Below are positions 11,427 through 19,808 of a stretch of DNA of 64,000 bases, piece after piece; within the stretch, counting starts at the first letter, position 1, and every line of letters begins with the position of its first letter. This DNA comes from Candidatus Electrothrix gigas. Lineage in GTDB: Bacteria; Desulfobacterota; Desulfobulbia; Desulfobulbales; Desulfobulbaceae. A model generated the notes under the pieces. That model was given only the letters and a program-made list of their open reading frames with translations. It was not told the DNA's origin and made no database searches. The translations under genes and the position numbers were made by a program. Where the stretch lies: NCBI GenBank assembly GCA_022766165.1, contig QYLO01000002.1, forward strand, positions 1-64,000. Direction: 5' to 3'.

Positions 11427-12098
11427 TCAGAAACAGGGAATATACTCCTTTACTCCGCCGATCCCGGCTAAGGGACAACTCCCACATTTGGGTTTGGATT
11501 TCTTGCAAAAATTCTTGCCCACCTGCACCAACAACGCATGGTATTCGTTAAACAGGGAGACGTCTTCTTGCAAATTATCTGTAAAGACCTCCTGCAACTC
11601 AAAGTAATCAGCATCTTCAGCAATAAGCTCATGGCGGAATAAAATACGATGGGTGTAGGTATCCACCACAAAAACCGGCTGTTCAGCAGCATACAGCACC
11701 ATAGAGTCAGCGGTTTCTGGCCCAATCCCCTTGACTGACAGCAACTGTTCTCGCAGAACCGGAATAGGCTGTTGCAGCAGATAGTCCAGATCATTCTCCC
11801 AATGCTCGGCAATCATGGCACATAAATTCTGCAGGCGACCAGCCTTGATGTTATAATACCCCGCTGGACGGATATACTCAGCCAGTCGTTCCACAGGAAG
11901 GTCGGCCAAAGCTGGTAAAGAGAGAAGCCCAGCCTCTTTCAAATTGGCAAGGGCCTTTTCCACGTTCAGCCAGTTGGTATTTTGGGTCAAGATTGCACCC
12001 ACCATAATCTCAAAAGGCGTGTCACCGGGCCACCAATGCTGCGGCCCAAAATGCTTTAACAGGCGGTGATAGATTTCCTCCAAATCATCAGCCAGCAC
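11427..12098 (-). CDS. endonuclease III-like HhH-GPD DNA glycosylase
   Basis: 223 aa. The HhH-GPD core is clear: GAILTQNTNWLNVEKALANL, then the hairpin LLSVKGIGPETADSMVLYA and the catalytic-Asp segment VVDTYTHRI. In Nth the hairpin reads LPGVGRKTA with the Schiff-base Lys; here that position is Glu (GPETA), so a pure glycosylase without AP lyase activity is the better guess. Cysteines for a 4Fe-4S cluster are C-x6-C-x2-C, but the fourth is 13 residues on (PCF at the very C-terminus) rather than 5. A second, canonical Nth is fused to exonuclease III at 56.6 kb. Ends 3 bp before the pfk stop on the same strand. Confidence 0.85.
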   Translation of the reverse strand: MLADDLEEIYHRLLKHFGPQHWWPGDTPFEIMVGAILTQNTNWLNVEKALANLKEAGLLSLPALADLPVERLAEYIRPAGYYNIKAGRLQNLCAMIAEHWENDLDYLLQQPIPVLREQLLSVKGIGPETADSMVLYAAEQPVFVVDTYTHRILFRHELIAEDADYFELQEVFTDNLQEDVSLFNEYHALLVQVGKNFCKKSKPKCGSCPLAGIGGVKEYIPCF

Positions 12099-12101
12099 AG
12101 C

Positions 12102-13193
12102 TTACTCCTTATCGCCTAAACAGATCCCAATAGACCGGGCTGTCAGCACCTTATCGCTTTTCAAATCCACCTGCTTGCGGCAACGGATAGCATCTTCCAG
12201 CATAACTGACGACATGGTGGGCGGAGTCCAGGCTACCATCCGGTCAAACTGACCCTCTGCGGCAAAACGGACAGCAGCAGCACCAAAGCGCAGGGCCAGC
12301 AGGCGATCAAAGGTGGTTGGTGAACCACCACGTTGCAAATGACCAAGCACCAGCGACCGGGTATCTTTGCCAATCCGCTGTCGGATTTCTTCAGCCACCC
12401 ATTCGCCAATACCGCCCAGCAACACCTCTTCACGTCCTGCCTCGCCTTTGCCACGGGCTCGCACAGAGCCGCCCTCCTCCTTAGCGCCTTCGGCAACCAC
12501 GACAATGGAATACCGTTTACCGTGTAGCTCGTTTTCTGTGATTTTGGCACACACTGCATCCATATCAAAGGGAATTTCTGGCAGCAAAACAACATCTGCC
12601 CCCCCGGAAATCCCGGAATACAGGGCAATCCAGCCAGAATCCCTGCCCATCACTTCAACAACCATCACCCGGTCATGAGATTTTGCCGTGGAATGGAGTT
12701 TATCCAGAGCCTCGGTTGCCGTTGAAACAGCAGTATCAAAGCCAAAGGTACGATCTGTGGCTTCCAGATCATTATCAATGGTTTTTGGCACCCCAATGAC
12801 CGGCATACCCATTTCTGCAAAACGGTGGGCTATTTCCAGACTACCATCACCGCCAACTGCTATATGGCAGTCAAAGCTCATACGTCTGAATCCGGCCATA
12901 ACCTTGTCTGAGACATCTATCAGCTTTTCTTCGCCAGCAAAGTTTTTTATTGGCATGGAAAAGGGATTACCCCTATTTGTTGTGCCAAGGATAGTCCCCC
13001 CGATGGACGTTATCTCCTGAACATCAGCGGGCATCAGGCGGACCATTTTATCTTTGTCAAGAAAACCCTGGTATCCCTGCAGACTGCCGTAGACCTCCCA
13101 CCCGAGTTTTGTTGCGGACTTGACCACCGCAAAAATTACCGCATTCAGGCCGGGTGCATCGCCACCACCTGTGGAAATCACAATTTTATTCAT
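12102..13193 (-). CDS. pfkA: 6-phosphofructokinase
   Basis: 363 aa from ATG 13193, chosen because GAGGAG lies just upstream; an 8-residue longer reading exists but lacks a site. Motifs: STGGGDAPGLNAVI at the N-terminus, GGDGS (Gly117, equivalent to E. coli Gly104), PKTIDND (Lys137 and catalytic Asp140), MGRDSGW. Gly at the first site favours ATP; Lys at the second is the residue of PPi enzymes. Known enzymes with the Gly/Lys pair (trypanosomatid type) use ATP, so ATP is the better call. Phosphorylates fructose 6-phosphate in glycolysis. Heads a run with the glycosylase and YpsA-like genes. Confidence 0.93.
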   Translation of the reverse strand: MNKIVISTGGGDAPGLNAVIFAVVKSATKLGWEVYGSLQGYQGFLDKDKMVRLMPADVQEITSIGGTILGTTNRGNPFSMPIKNFAGEEKLIDVSDKVMAGFRRMSFDCHIAVGGDGSLEIAHRFAEMGMPVIGVPKTIDNDLEATDRTFGFDTAVSTATEALDKLHSTAKSHDRVMVVEVMGRDSGWIALYSGISGGADVVLLPEIPFDMDAVCAKITENELHGKRYSIVVVAEGAKEEGGSVRARGKGEAGREEVLLGGIGEWVAEEIRQRIGKDTRSLVLGHLQRGGSPTTFDRLLALRFGAAAVRFAAEGQFDRMVAWTPPTMSSVMLEDAIRCRKQVDLKSDKVLTARSIGICLGDKE

Positions 13194-13356
13194 TATACTC
13201 CTCTTGTTCCGTAACAATGCGTTTTTTTATCAATCAATACAGTTCATAGATTCAATTTATATGAAAGTATCCTAAGAAAGGGCCGAGTGTTTTGCAACTT
13301 TTTTCCCGTGTTCCTCAATGAATAATTTGCCTGCGCCTTTCTGGAAAGACAGAAAT

Positions 13357-13455
13357 TTATGGAGCTGGCTTGGGGTCATACTGTGCTGGCACCCATTCAA
13401 AATAGCCGGTTTCGTCCAGTGTCCAGGTTTTACCGTCCTTGGCAAAATTTGCCAT
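13357..13455 (-). pseudogene. short remnant ORF (32 aa)
   Basis: An open frame reading MANFAKDGKTWTLDETGYFE and then WVPAQYDPKPAP lies alone in the gap upstream of pfk. The frame stays open further upstream without a start and has no Shine-Dalgarno. Its composition (Trp, Tyr, Pro, Asp) looks like real protein, so it is probably the tail of a gene whose 5' part was lost. Not recognised. The rest of the 13194-13598 gap is AT-rich with no other feature that I can see. Confidence 0.3.
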
Positions 13456-13598
13456 TTTCCAGGACAGTTCCGTGTCGATAATTTTTAACTGACTAATTAT
13501 AAAAAATAATTTTTTTTCGTTTGCACTTTATGAAAATCATAGTAGATTTATTTGTTGTCATCTACAGTGTCAATAAAAAAAACATTATAGGTTTCTGT

Positions 13599-14942
13599 AT
13601 GGATATTCAAAGATACTTCTGTCTCTTTAGCGAGTTTTTATTACGGAATAAAAGGGGTTATAGCTGCTGTATTGTGGCTACTATGTATATTCTGATCGAA
13701 GTTACGGGGCAATATTCATATGCTGCCTCTCCTTTTGACGTTGATCTCGGAAGAGGATTTGCTCGTATGTTCAAACCGAACTATTTTAATTCTCAAACTT
13801 TTCAAGACAATTGTTCAGGAAAAATGAACTCTGCATCTGCTGGAACGTTTCGTTATCCTTATATTGCCTTTAACAACAATATACCAGCAGTAGCTATTCC
13901 TGCTCTGGAGCAGCACTTTATATCTATGGGATATAATCCCATCGGACAAAATGCAACATTCAAGGTAGACGGAAAGCTGATTGCTTCATGTGATATTAAT
14001 GTCAACCGGTTATCTCAATACAGCAATTCCAACATGGACTTCTATGAATGTACAGCACAATGCAATCTCAAAGATTACGAAAACAACTTTAGTGTCTACG
14101 GCGGTCAAAGTACGGCATACGGGAGTGACCGGAGGAATTTGCAAGCAAAAGCAGTATTTTTAGCATTTAGAAACCTTGGAAGAAACTCGCAACCACCACA
14201 AACATATCCTGTTTCTATAGATGGTTTTGATAATGGAGTCCGAACAAATCGTCAGACCGATTATGCAGAAGCTGTACTTGATGCAAAAAAGCAGGCAATA
14301 GAGCGTGCTGGTGTCAGAATGGACATTGGAAGAAAGACCGGAAGAACATACCGTCATAGAAATGGGCAAGACTCCCTTGATAAATATTCCATTAATAATA
14401 TTGAGAGTTATGCATCGGGAGTTCTTGTTCCGGGATACCGAATTGAAGATCATGGATATGGAAGGGATGGAAGCTATAAGGTGACATTACGAGGTGAGGT
14501 TTTTCAAGACCCTGTCACTGCAATAAAAAATCATACCGATAATGTTGACATGCAATCTATCCACAGGGGTCACTTTTCCTCTCAACCTAGTTATGGGCAG
14601 TATGCCCCTGCACCGAGAGAAAGGAATCTTGCTCCGGGTTCTAGGTCTGGGAATGGCATCTCCCGTACAAATACTACGCCCCGTAGAAGCATGATGCTTG
14701 ATGAGCTTCTTCAGAATCCAGGGATTCAAGATGCTCTTGAAAGAAATGCTGCCAATTCAATTACTACTGTAATGGGGCTACAGGGTGATATAACGATTCA
14801 ACTCATCAGGAGTTTTCGTAACAGCTCAGGGAAGAATTGCAAGTCGGCCAGAGCTACGTTCAGCTCGACATCAATGGTACGCAATTTTACAGCGTGTCGT
14901 GATCCATATACAGCCACTTGGAACCTCAATCATAAGTTTTAA
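13599..14942 (+). CDS. exported protein with an LPP20/FlgT-N-like segment
   Basis: 447 aa from ATG 13599; longer starts (TTG 13521, ATG 13530) also lack a clear Shine-Dalgarno, so the start is uncertain. A hydrophobic segment CCIVATMYILIEVTGQYSYA followed by ASP looks like a signal peptide. Residues around bases 14250-14500 (YAEAVLDAKKQAIERAGV ... ESYASGVLVPGYRI ... YKVTLRGEVF) have the pattern of the FlgT N-terminal/LPP20 fold seen in periplasmic and lipoprotein envelope proteins. The C-terminal third is Ser/Arg/Asn-rich with no known domain. Markedly AT-rich relative to pfk. First of three genes on the + strand with short gaps, probably one transcript. Confidence 0.7.
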   Translation: MDIQRYFCLFSEFLLRNKRGYSCCIVATMYILIEVTGQYSYAASPFDVDLGRGFARMFKPNYFNSQTFQDNCSGKMNSASAGTFRYPYIAFNNNIPAVAIPALEQHFISMGYNPIGQNATFKVDGKLIASCDINVNRLSQYSNSNMDFYECTAQCNLKDYENNFSVYGGQSTAYGSDRRNLQAKAVFLAFRNLGRNSQPPQTYPVSIDGFDNGVRTNRQTDYAEAVLDAKKQAIERAGVRMDIGRKTGRTYRHRNGQDSLDKYSINNIESYASGVLVPGYRIEDHGYGRDGSYKVTLRGEVFQDPVTAIKNHTDNVDMQSIHRGHFSSQPSYGQYAPAPRERNLAPGSRSGNGISRTNTTPRRSMMLDELLQNPGIQDALERNAANSITTVMGLQGDITIQLIRSFRNSSGKNCKSARATFSSTSMVRNFTACRDPYTATWNLNHKF

Positions 14943-14957
14943 TAAAAGGAGAAAAAA

Positions 14958-15515
14958 ATGACCAAGATCACTTTCCAAACTATTTCAATATACTTTATAT
15001 GTTGCGCTATGCTTTTTTTTGCCAGCACAACCATTGCTGCGAACAATAATTACAATAATTTTGATGAAATCTGTTCCAAGAATATTCTTCCTATTTTTGA
15101 GGCAACAGTAAATGGAGAACACTTTATGATAGCATCCGGTAAAGATTTCATTCCGACTGGTATCAATAAAGTAGACGCAGCAGATATTGCGTTGGAGGGT
15201 GCCGAATTACAAGCACGAGCCCGGTTAACTGAATTTATAAATAATGGGGAGTTGGAGAAAACAAACTCTCGCAAAAGAGGTTATTCCTCAAGTGAAGGTA
15301 ATGATCAATCTTCTTCCTTAGAGAAGAAGAAGGATTATCAGGCAAGTCAAACCGTTCGGACTGAGATGATACGAGGTGTCAAATTGTTATGTGTAAAGAA
15401 GGATGATATCGAAGGAGCCGTTTCGGTCGTTGTTGGATTAAGTAGAAACACCTTGGAGTCTGCAGATACTTTTAGAGAGATGTTGAAGCAGAATCATGCT
15501 CGTTCGCTTCCCTGA
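14958..15515 (+). CDS. exported protein, LPP20-like, unknown function
   Basis: 185 aa, starting 15 bp after the previous gene with AAAGGAG upstream. A signal peptide is visible (ISIYFICCAMLFFASTTIAA). The mature part holds KVDAADIALEGAELQARARL, the helix that precedes the strand set in LPP20-like domains, then a low-complexity charged stretch (SSSEGNDQSSSLEKKKD interrupted by Arg/Gly) and SVVVGLSRNTLESADTF. The pairing with an upstream LPP20/FlgT-N-like protein suggests two related envelope components. No catalytic motif seen. AT-rich. Confidence 0.65.
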   Translation: MTKITFQTISIYFICCAMLFFASTTIAANNNYNNFDEICSKNILPIFEATVNGEHFMIASGKDFIPTGINKVDAADIALEGAELQARARLTEFINNGELEKTNSRKRGYSSSEGNDQSSSLEKKKDYQASQTVRTEMIRGVKLLCVKKDDIEGAVSVVVGLSRNTLESADTFREMLKQNHARSLP

Positions 15516-15534
15516 ACATTTTTGCAGGAAATCA

Positions 15535-15975
15535 ATGTCAAAAAAAGAGAGACTTGAGATTACTGCTATGATTGCAACTATAGTGGGTACTATTGCAACT
15601 ATAGTGGGTACTATTGCAACTATAGTGGGTACTATCATAGCGGTGGTAATCTATTCTACGGGAGACGATAAAAAAAGTAGAGAGGACTTAAGTCATGTTG
15701 AGAGAGTGAAAACTGATTTTGTATCACCAGCGTCTTCAGGAGGACCTGCAAAAAAGACTCTTTCATCTGAACCCCTCGTCACTAAATATCCATCAGAAGG
15801 GTTGCAAACGCCATCTACTTCTTCAGAGTCATCAATCATTACATACCCTTCAGAAGGACTGCAAAAGCCATCCACTTCTCCAGAGTCATCAATCATTACA
15901 TACCCTTCAGAAGGACTGCAAAAGCCAACCGCTCCTCCTGAACCGTCAATCATCAAATATCCTGCTGGAGGATAA
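15535..15975 (+). CDS. membrane-anchored protein with two internal repeat blocks
   Basis: 146 aa from ATG 15535, which has AGGAAA upstream; an earlier ATG at 15496 overlaps the previous gene and is less likely. A single TM segment is built of three exact copies of IATIVGT (bases 15571-15633) and ends in IIAVVIY. The rest is a Ser/Pro-rich outer or periplasmic tail with ~3.5 copies of a 19-aa unit (SSIITYPSEGLQKPSTSPE and variants), ending KYPAGG. It looks like a tethered, repeat-expanding surface or periplasmic stalk. Third gene of the exported cluster. No homologue recognised. Confidence 0.6.
   Translation: MSKKERLEITAMIATIVGTIATIVGTIATIVGTIIAVVIYSTGDDKKSREDLSHVERVKTDFVSPASSGGPAKKTLSSEPLVTKYPSEGLQTPSTSSESSIITYPSEGLQKPSTSPESSIITYPSEGLQKPTAPPEPSIIKYPAGG
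15571..15633. repeat. three exact 21-bp tandem repeats inside a TM segment
   Basis: Units 15571-15591, 15592-15612 and 15613-15633 are identical. Each encodes seven residues (IATIVGT), so gain or loss of units keeps the frame and would change the length of the membrane helix. Confidence 0.9.
15769..15972. repeat. 57-bp coding tandem repeats (Ser/Pro-rich tail)
   Basis: About 3.5 copies of a 57-bp unit coding for a 19-residue motif centred on YPSEGLQ. The two central copies are almost identical; the first and last are diverged, which suggests recent expansion in the middle. Confidence 0.8.
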
Positions 15976-16255
15976 AAACCGGAAAAAAGGGATGCTGTCA
16001 TGTCAGCAAAACCGATCTGTTTTGATAGTAAATCTCATTAATATCCCTTCAGACGTTGACTTATCAAATAAACTGCCGTACCATATAATTAATCAGAACA
16101 GTTTTTTTCTGTTTTTTCCTTGCAGCGCAGCACAGTGTTTTGTTGAATTTTCACAGAAGTTTTCCAAAACATATAGATATCTCGGGCATTATCTTTTGGA
16201 CACCCTAGGCGAAAACACATAAAACACATTTGTGCTGTTGCTGTCCTGCAAACAC

Positions 16256-17524
16256 TCAGTTAAATTTTTTTCCCAGAAACTCGAAAAAATTCCCCCGGAT
16301 CACCACAGAGTGGATACCGTCTTTGTAAAAGTATTTGAGCAGAAACCGCTCCAGTGAGTCCTCAAACTCAGCAAGCAAAGACTCCTGATCTTCTTTGGGC
16401 AGACTGTTGAACCGCTCTTCCAGTGCAAGGTTTTTCAGTTTTCGTTCCTCTTCAGCTCGTTGCCGGGCAAGCTCCCGTTGCTGTTTTGCAAGCTCAAGCT
16501 GCTTTTTCCGCAGAGCTTCAGCCGCCTCTTTGTCTTTCTCATACGACGACTTGCCAACAACGCCTTTCCGAAGAAGAGCGGCTAAATAGGCACCTTGAGT
16601 ATTTTTGACCTTGCCAGCCTTGAGCATATCAGCATAATAAGTCAGCACATCTTGTATGTCATCCTCGCCGATTTCCCTGATAAATCCGTCTGCCTGTTTG
16701 GGAGAAATACCGTAATAGATAAGACGATCTTTTACGCCTTTGGGTGGAGTGCCGACACTCTCGCCTTGACTACCTGTCTGCTTTTTTTTGGAGACATAGG
16801 GAATAAACACTTGTATTTCATGGTATTCTTGTTCAACTATGATGAACTTTAGCCGTGCTATTTTCCGGCCTTCCCTGATTTTTTCCATTTCAAAGGTCAA
16901 GTCGCATTGAAATTTCCCAGACTCGTCTTTTTTCTCGAATTCTTTTTTTGCCTGATTTAGTACCCTGCTCCGAAATCGTTTAAACTCTCTATACTCCTGT
17001 TTTATCCCTAATATCTCTTTGAGGTTATCAATTTTGAATTCACGGTACCCTATGCCTTTGTACTGCTTTAAAAGCTGATAAATTCTGATAGAATAGATAC
17101 TTTTAAACTGTACAATGAGTGAAAGACGATATTTTGTAAATTCACTCTTCAAACGCAAAAGATACGGTTTCAACTCTGGGTCAAACCGAAAGCTTACTGT
17201 TCCCTTTTTACTGTCATAACGGCATGAAGAAACCCAACCAGTATTTATCCACCCATGTTCTTCAAGAATATGTAGCTCTCTTTTTCTTAGAGATCTTGTA
17301 ATGTTATCAATCTCATGATAGGCATATTTAATATTTATATTTAAAAAATCAGTCAAATTTTTCAGATTCATTTCATACCTGCAAAATTCCGCATCATCTG
17401 GATGAATCATTGAAACCATAGCCAAAATAATTTTCTGTTCTATTACGGTTAATGTATAGCTTGCTTCTATGAGCCTGTTTGACTGAACAGCTAGAGAAGA
17501 CTTTTTCATTTTCTGCATAATCAT
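16256..17524 (-). CDS. Rep_3-family replication initiator (copy 1)
   Basis: About 422 aa from ATG 17524 (TTG 17533 and ATG 17518/17509 are alternatives; no clear Shine-Dalgarno). Residues ~10-230 form the two winged-helix domains of Rep_3 plasmid initiators: LAVQSNRLIEASYTLTVIEQ, then YSIRIYQLLKQYKGIGYREF. These bind iterons and open the origin. From about residue 190 the protein is nearly identical to copy 2 (17947-19119), while the N-terminal half is clearly diverged. The C-terminus (residues ~330-390) is a charged, Lys/Arg/Glu-rich coiled coil. It runs ~30 residues past copy 2's stop. Five 22-bp iterons lie just upstream. No par or mobilisation genes are nearby. Confidence 0.88.
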   Translation of the reverse strand: MIMQKMKKSSLAVQSNRLIEASYTLTVIEQKIILAMVSMIHPDDAEFCRYEMNLKNLTDFLNINIKYAYHEIDNITRSLRKRELHILEEHGWINTGWVSSCRYDSKKGTVSFRFDPELKPYLLRLKSEFTKYRLSLIVQFKSIYSIRIYQLLKQYKGIGYREFKIDNLKEILGIKQEYREFKRFRSRVLNQAKKEFEKKDESGKFQCDLTFEMEKIREGRKIARLKFIIVEQEYHEIQVFIPYVSKKKQTGSQGESVGTPPKGVKDRLIYYGISPKQADGFIREIGEDDIQDVLTYYADMLKAGKVKNTQGAYLAALLRKGVVGKSSYEKDKEAAEALRKKQLELAKQQRELARQRAEEERKLKNLALEERFNSLPKEDQESLLAEFEDSLERFLLKYFYKDGIHSVVIRGNFFEFLGKKFN

Positions 17525-17585
17525 GGTGGACAATTTTTTATTCTTAGACGCTACTTTTAATAAAGACTACTTGCAATGTCAAGCA

Positions 17586-17695
17586 TAGACCTTTGAGTTA
17601 GGTTGTGTAGACCTTTAGGTTAGATCTTGTAGACTTTTGGGTTAGGTTTCGTAGACCTTTGGGTTAGGTCTTGTAGACCTTTAGATGTTATTGCC
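17586..17695. repeat. iteron set A, five 22-bp direct repeats
   Basis: Copies begin at 17586, 17608, 17630, 17652 and 17674, an exact 22-bp period. The consensus core is TAGACCTTTGGGTTAGGTCT. They sit 60-170 bp upstream of the copy 1 rep start, the standard place for the origin and autoregulatory iterons of Rep_3 plasmids. Their sequence is unrelated to set B upstream of copy 2. Confidence 0.92.
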
Positions 17696-17795
17696 CTTTT
17701 ATATCAAAATGTTATGCGCAGTTAAAACAAATTAAAATATTAAAAACAACAAAACATGTGCATGCGCGTCAATCAAAAAAATTCGTCCAGCTCAG

Positions 17796-17830
17796 ACGAC
17801 TTTTAGGTTAGGTCTTGTAGACTTTTACAT
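17796..17830. repeat. outlying iteron pair of set A type
   Basis: One full and one partial copy of the set A repeat (ACTTTTAGGTTAGGTCTTG then TAGACTTTTACAT), in 22-bp phase with each other but ~120 bp from the main block. They lie between a spacer repeated elsewhere in the array and the 3' flank of copy 2, so they look like a duplicated or left-over origin fragment. Confidence 0.75.
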
Positions 17831-17946
17831 ATTATTCTCTTAAATTAAGTTGTTACAAATTGTTTGAAACAACAAACACGCACGTGCGCACACGTTGATC
17901 GAAAAAAGCCATGCGTCTGGATCAGGCGAAAACGCATAAAACGGAT

Positions 17947-19119
17947 TTACAGTGAGTCCTCAAACTCAGCAAGCAAAGACTCCTGATCTTCTTTGGGCAG
18001 ACTGTTGAACTGCTCTTCCAGTGCAAGGTTTTTCAGTTTTCGTTCCTCTTCAGCTCGTTGCCGGGCAAGCTCCCGTTGCTGTTTTGCAAGCTCAAGCTGC
18101 TTTTTCCGCAGAGCTTCAGCCGCCTCTTTATCCTTCTCATACGACGATTTACCAACAACGCCTTTCCGAAGAAGAGCCGCTAAATAGGCACCTTGAGTAT
18201 TTTTGACCTTGCCAGCCTTGAGCATATCAGCATAATAAGTCAGCACATCTTGTATGTCATCCTCGCCGATTTCCCTGATAAATCCGTCTGCCTGTTTGGG
18301 AGAAATGCCGTAATAGATAAGACGATCTTTTACGCCTTTGGGTGGAGTGCCGACACTCTCGCCTTGACTACCTGTCTGCTTTTTTTTGGAGACATAGGGA
18401 GTAAAAACTTGTATTTCATGGTATTCTTGTTCAACTATGATGAACTTTAGCCGTGCTATTTTCCGGCCTTCCCTGATTTTTTCCAGTTCAAAGGTCAAGT
18501 CGCATTGAAATTTCCCAGACTCGTCTTTTTTCTCGAATTCTTTTTTTGCCTGATTCAGTACCCATACTTTAAACTGGTTAAATCTTTTGTATTTTTCAGA
18601 CCCTATCCCTAGAATATCTTTCAGATCGTCAACACCGAATTCTCGGTATCCTATGCCTTTATATTGCTTTAAAAGTTGATAAATCCTAATGGAATAAACG
18701 CTTTGAAACTTGGTTAGAATCAACAGGCCCGATTTGGTAAATTCTCTTTTCAACTGCAACAGATATGGCTTTAAGTCAGGGTCAAATTTAAAACTGACTG
18801 TTCCTGTTTCATGATTATAACGACAGGAAGAAACCCAGCCGATTTTTAACCATCCTTTTCCTTCCCGAATATTTAGAACTCTTTGCATAAGCCGTTCCGA
18901 AATTTTTTCAATCTCGAAATAAGCATATTTTAGATCAAAATTAAGCAATTCTGCTAAGTTCTTCACCCTCATTTCATACACAAAAAAATCAACATCGTCC
19001 GAGTGAATAAGTGAGATCATAGCAAAAATTAATCTCTGTTCCCCTACAGTCAGCGAGTAACGAGCCTCAACTAATTTATTTGATTGAACAACTATAGATA
19101 ACTTTTTTTTATTATTCAT
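17947..19119 (-). CDS. Rep_3-family replication initiator (copy 2)
   Basis: 390 aa. The N-terminal half (SIVVQSNKLVEARYSLTVGEQ ... YSIRIYQLLKQYKGIGYREF) is a Rep_3 winged-helix pair that differs from copy 1 at many positions, whereas from VLNQAKKEFEKKDESGKFQC to the end the two proteins are almost identical, and so is the DNA (about 600 bp). It ends EFEDSL and TAA; the equivalent codon in the third copy is CAA and reads on. Iteron set B lies 75-330 bp upstream. Same strand and order (iterons, then rep) as copy 1, so the array is a tandem of origin-rep units. Confidence 0.88.
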   Translation of the reverse strand: MNNKKKLSIVVQSNKLVEARYSLTVGEQRLIFAMISLIHSDDVDFFVYEMRVKNLAELLNFDLKYAYFEIEKISERLMQRVLNIREGKGWLKIGWVSSCRYNHETGTVSFKFDPDLKPYLLQLKREFTKSGLLILTKFQSVYSIRIYQLLKQYKGIGYREFGVDDLKDILGIGSEKYKRFNQFKVWVLNQAKKEFEKKDESGKFQCDLTFELEKIREGRKIARLKFIIVEQEYHEIQVFTPYVSKKKQTGSQGESVGTPPKGVKDRLIYYGISPKQADGFIREIGEDDIQDVLTYYADMLKAGKVKNTQGAYLAALLRKGVVGKSSYEKDKEAAEALRKKQLELAKQQRELARQRAEEERKLKNLALEEQFNSLPKEDQESLLAEFEDSL

Positions 19120-19195
19120 AATTTAAACAATAATTTTGGTTGTATTACGTCATACCAGTATTAAAACATAGAACTTTTCTTATTTCTATACTTTT

Positions 19196-19450
19196 AACCA
19201 TAAATCCCTATGTTTTTAACCATAAATCCCTATGTTTTTAACCATAAACCCCTATGCTTTTAACCATAAATCGTATCCTCTCCAAATGTCAGGGTAGATT
19301 CCGTTAATGAAAAAGCTCATATCCGGAAATTCGGTAAGTTGCGATACACCAAGAAGCTAAAAAACACGTTTTACCCTGGATTTTGGAGAGGATACCATAA
19401 ATCCCTGTGCTTTTAACCATAAATCCCTGTGTGTGCTTTTAACCATAATT
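19196..19450. repeat. iteron set B, about seven 22-bp repeats split by an insertion
   Basis: Copies begin at 19196, 19218, 19240 and 19262; after the insertion 19273-19395, further copies are phased at ~19393, 19415 and 19441 (the last spacing is 26 bp because of an extra GTGT). The core is AACCATAAATCCCTATGTTT. Removing the insertion and one target duplication restores an unbroken 22-bp period. These are the presumed binding sites of the copy 2 initiator. Confidence 0.9.
19273..19395. mobile_element. 123-bp MITE-like element inside an iteron
   Basis: Terminal inverted repeats of ~24 bp start GTATCCTCTCCAAA on the left and end in the complement on the right, with three mismatches in the inner part. 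The flanking 8 bp CATAAATC are repeated on both sides (19265-19272 and 19396-19403), fitting a target-site duplication. There is no ORF inside. An 8-bp duplication is compatible with several families (e.g. IS256, ISL3, ISAs1); the parent transposase is not in the window. Confidence 0.75.
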
Positions 19451-19550
19451 ACTTTTTTAAATTAAGATGTTACACCCCCTTAAAACAGTTAAAACATATA
19501 AAACAACAACAAAACATGCGTACGCACGTTGATCGAAAAAAGCCACCTGT

Positions 19551-19808
19551 TTAGATCAGGCGAAAACGCATAAAACGGATTTGCAGTGAGTCCTCAAACT
19601 CAGCAAGCAAAGACTCCTGATCTTCTTTGGGCAGACTGTTGAACCGCTCTTCCAGTGCAAGGTTTTTCAGTTTTCGTTCCTCTTCAGCTCGTTGTCGGGC
19701 AATCTCCTGCTGCTGTTTTTCAAGCTCAAGCTGCTTTTTCCGCAAAGCTTTAGCCGCCTCGCCTCTTTGTCTTTCTTACAAGACGACTTGCCAACAACGC
19801 CTTTCCGG
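19551..19808 (-). pseudogene. truncated Rep_3 initiator (copy 3, C-terminal remnant)
   Basis: Matches the C-terminal coiled coil of copies 1 and 2 (e.g. EERKLKNLALEERFNSLPKE) and the shared 3' flank GCGAAAACGCATAAAACGG. The upstream part is broken by a small insertion (an extra GCCTC near 19760) and base losses, and similarity stops at 19808 in the middle of the gene. The N-terminal domains and any iterons are gone. The stop seen in copy 2 is CAA here, adding nine unrelated residues. Confidence 0.85.

Noticed and set aside
12102-13193. PPi-dependent phosphofructokinase
   Set aside because: Lys137 alone suggests it, but Gly117 in GGDGS favours ATP, as in known Gly/Lys enzymes.
17586-19450. 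CRISPR array from regularly spaced 22-bp repeats
   Set aside because: The repeats are directly head-to-tail without unique spacers, lie upstream of Rep_3 genes and have no cas genes; they are iterons.
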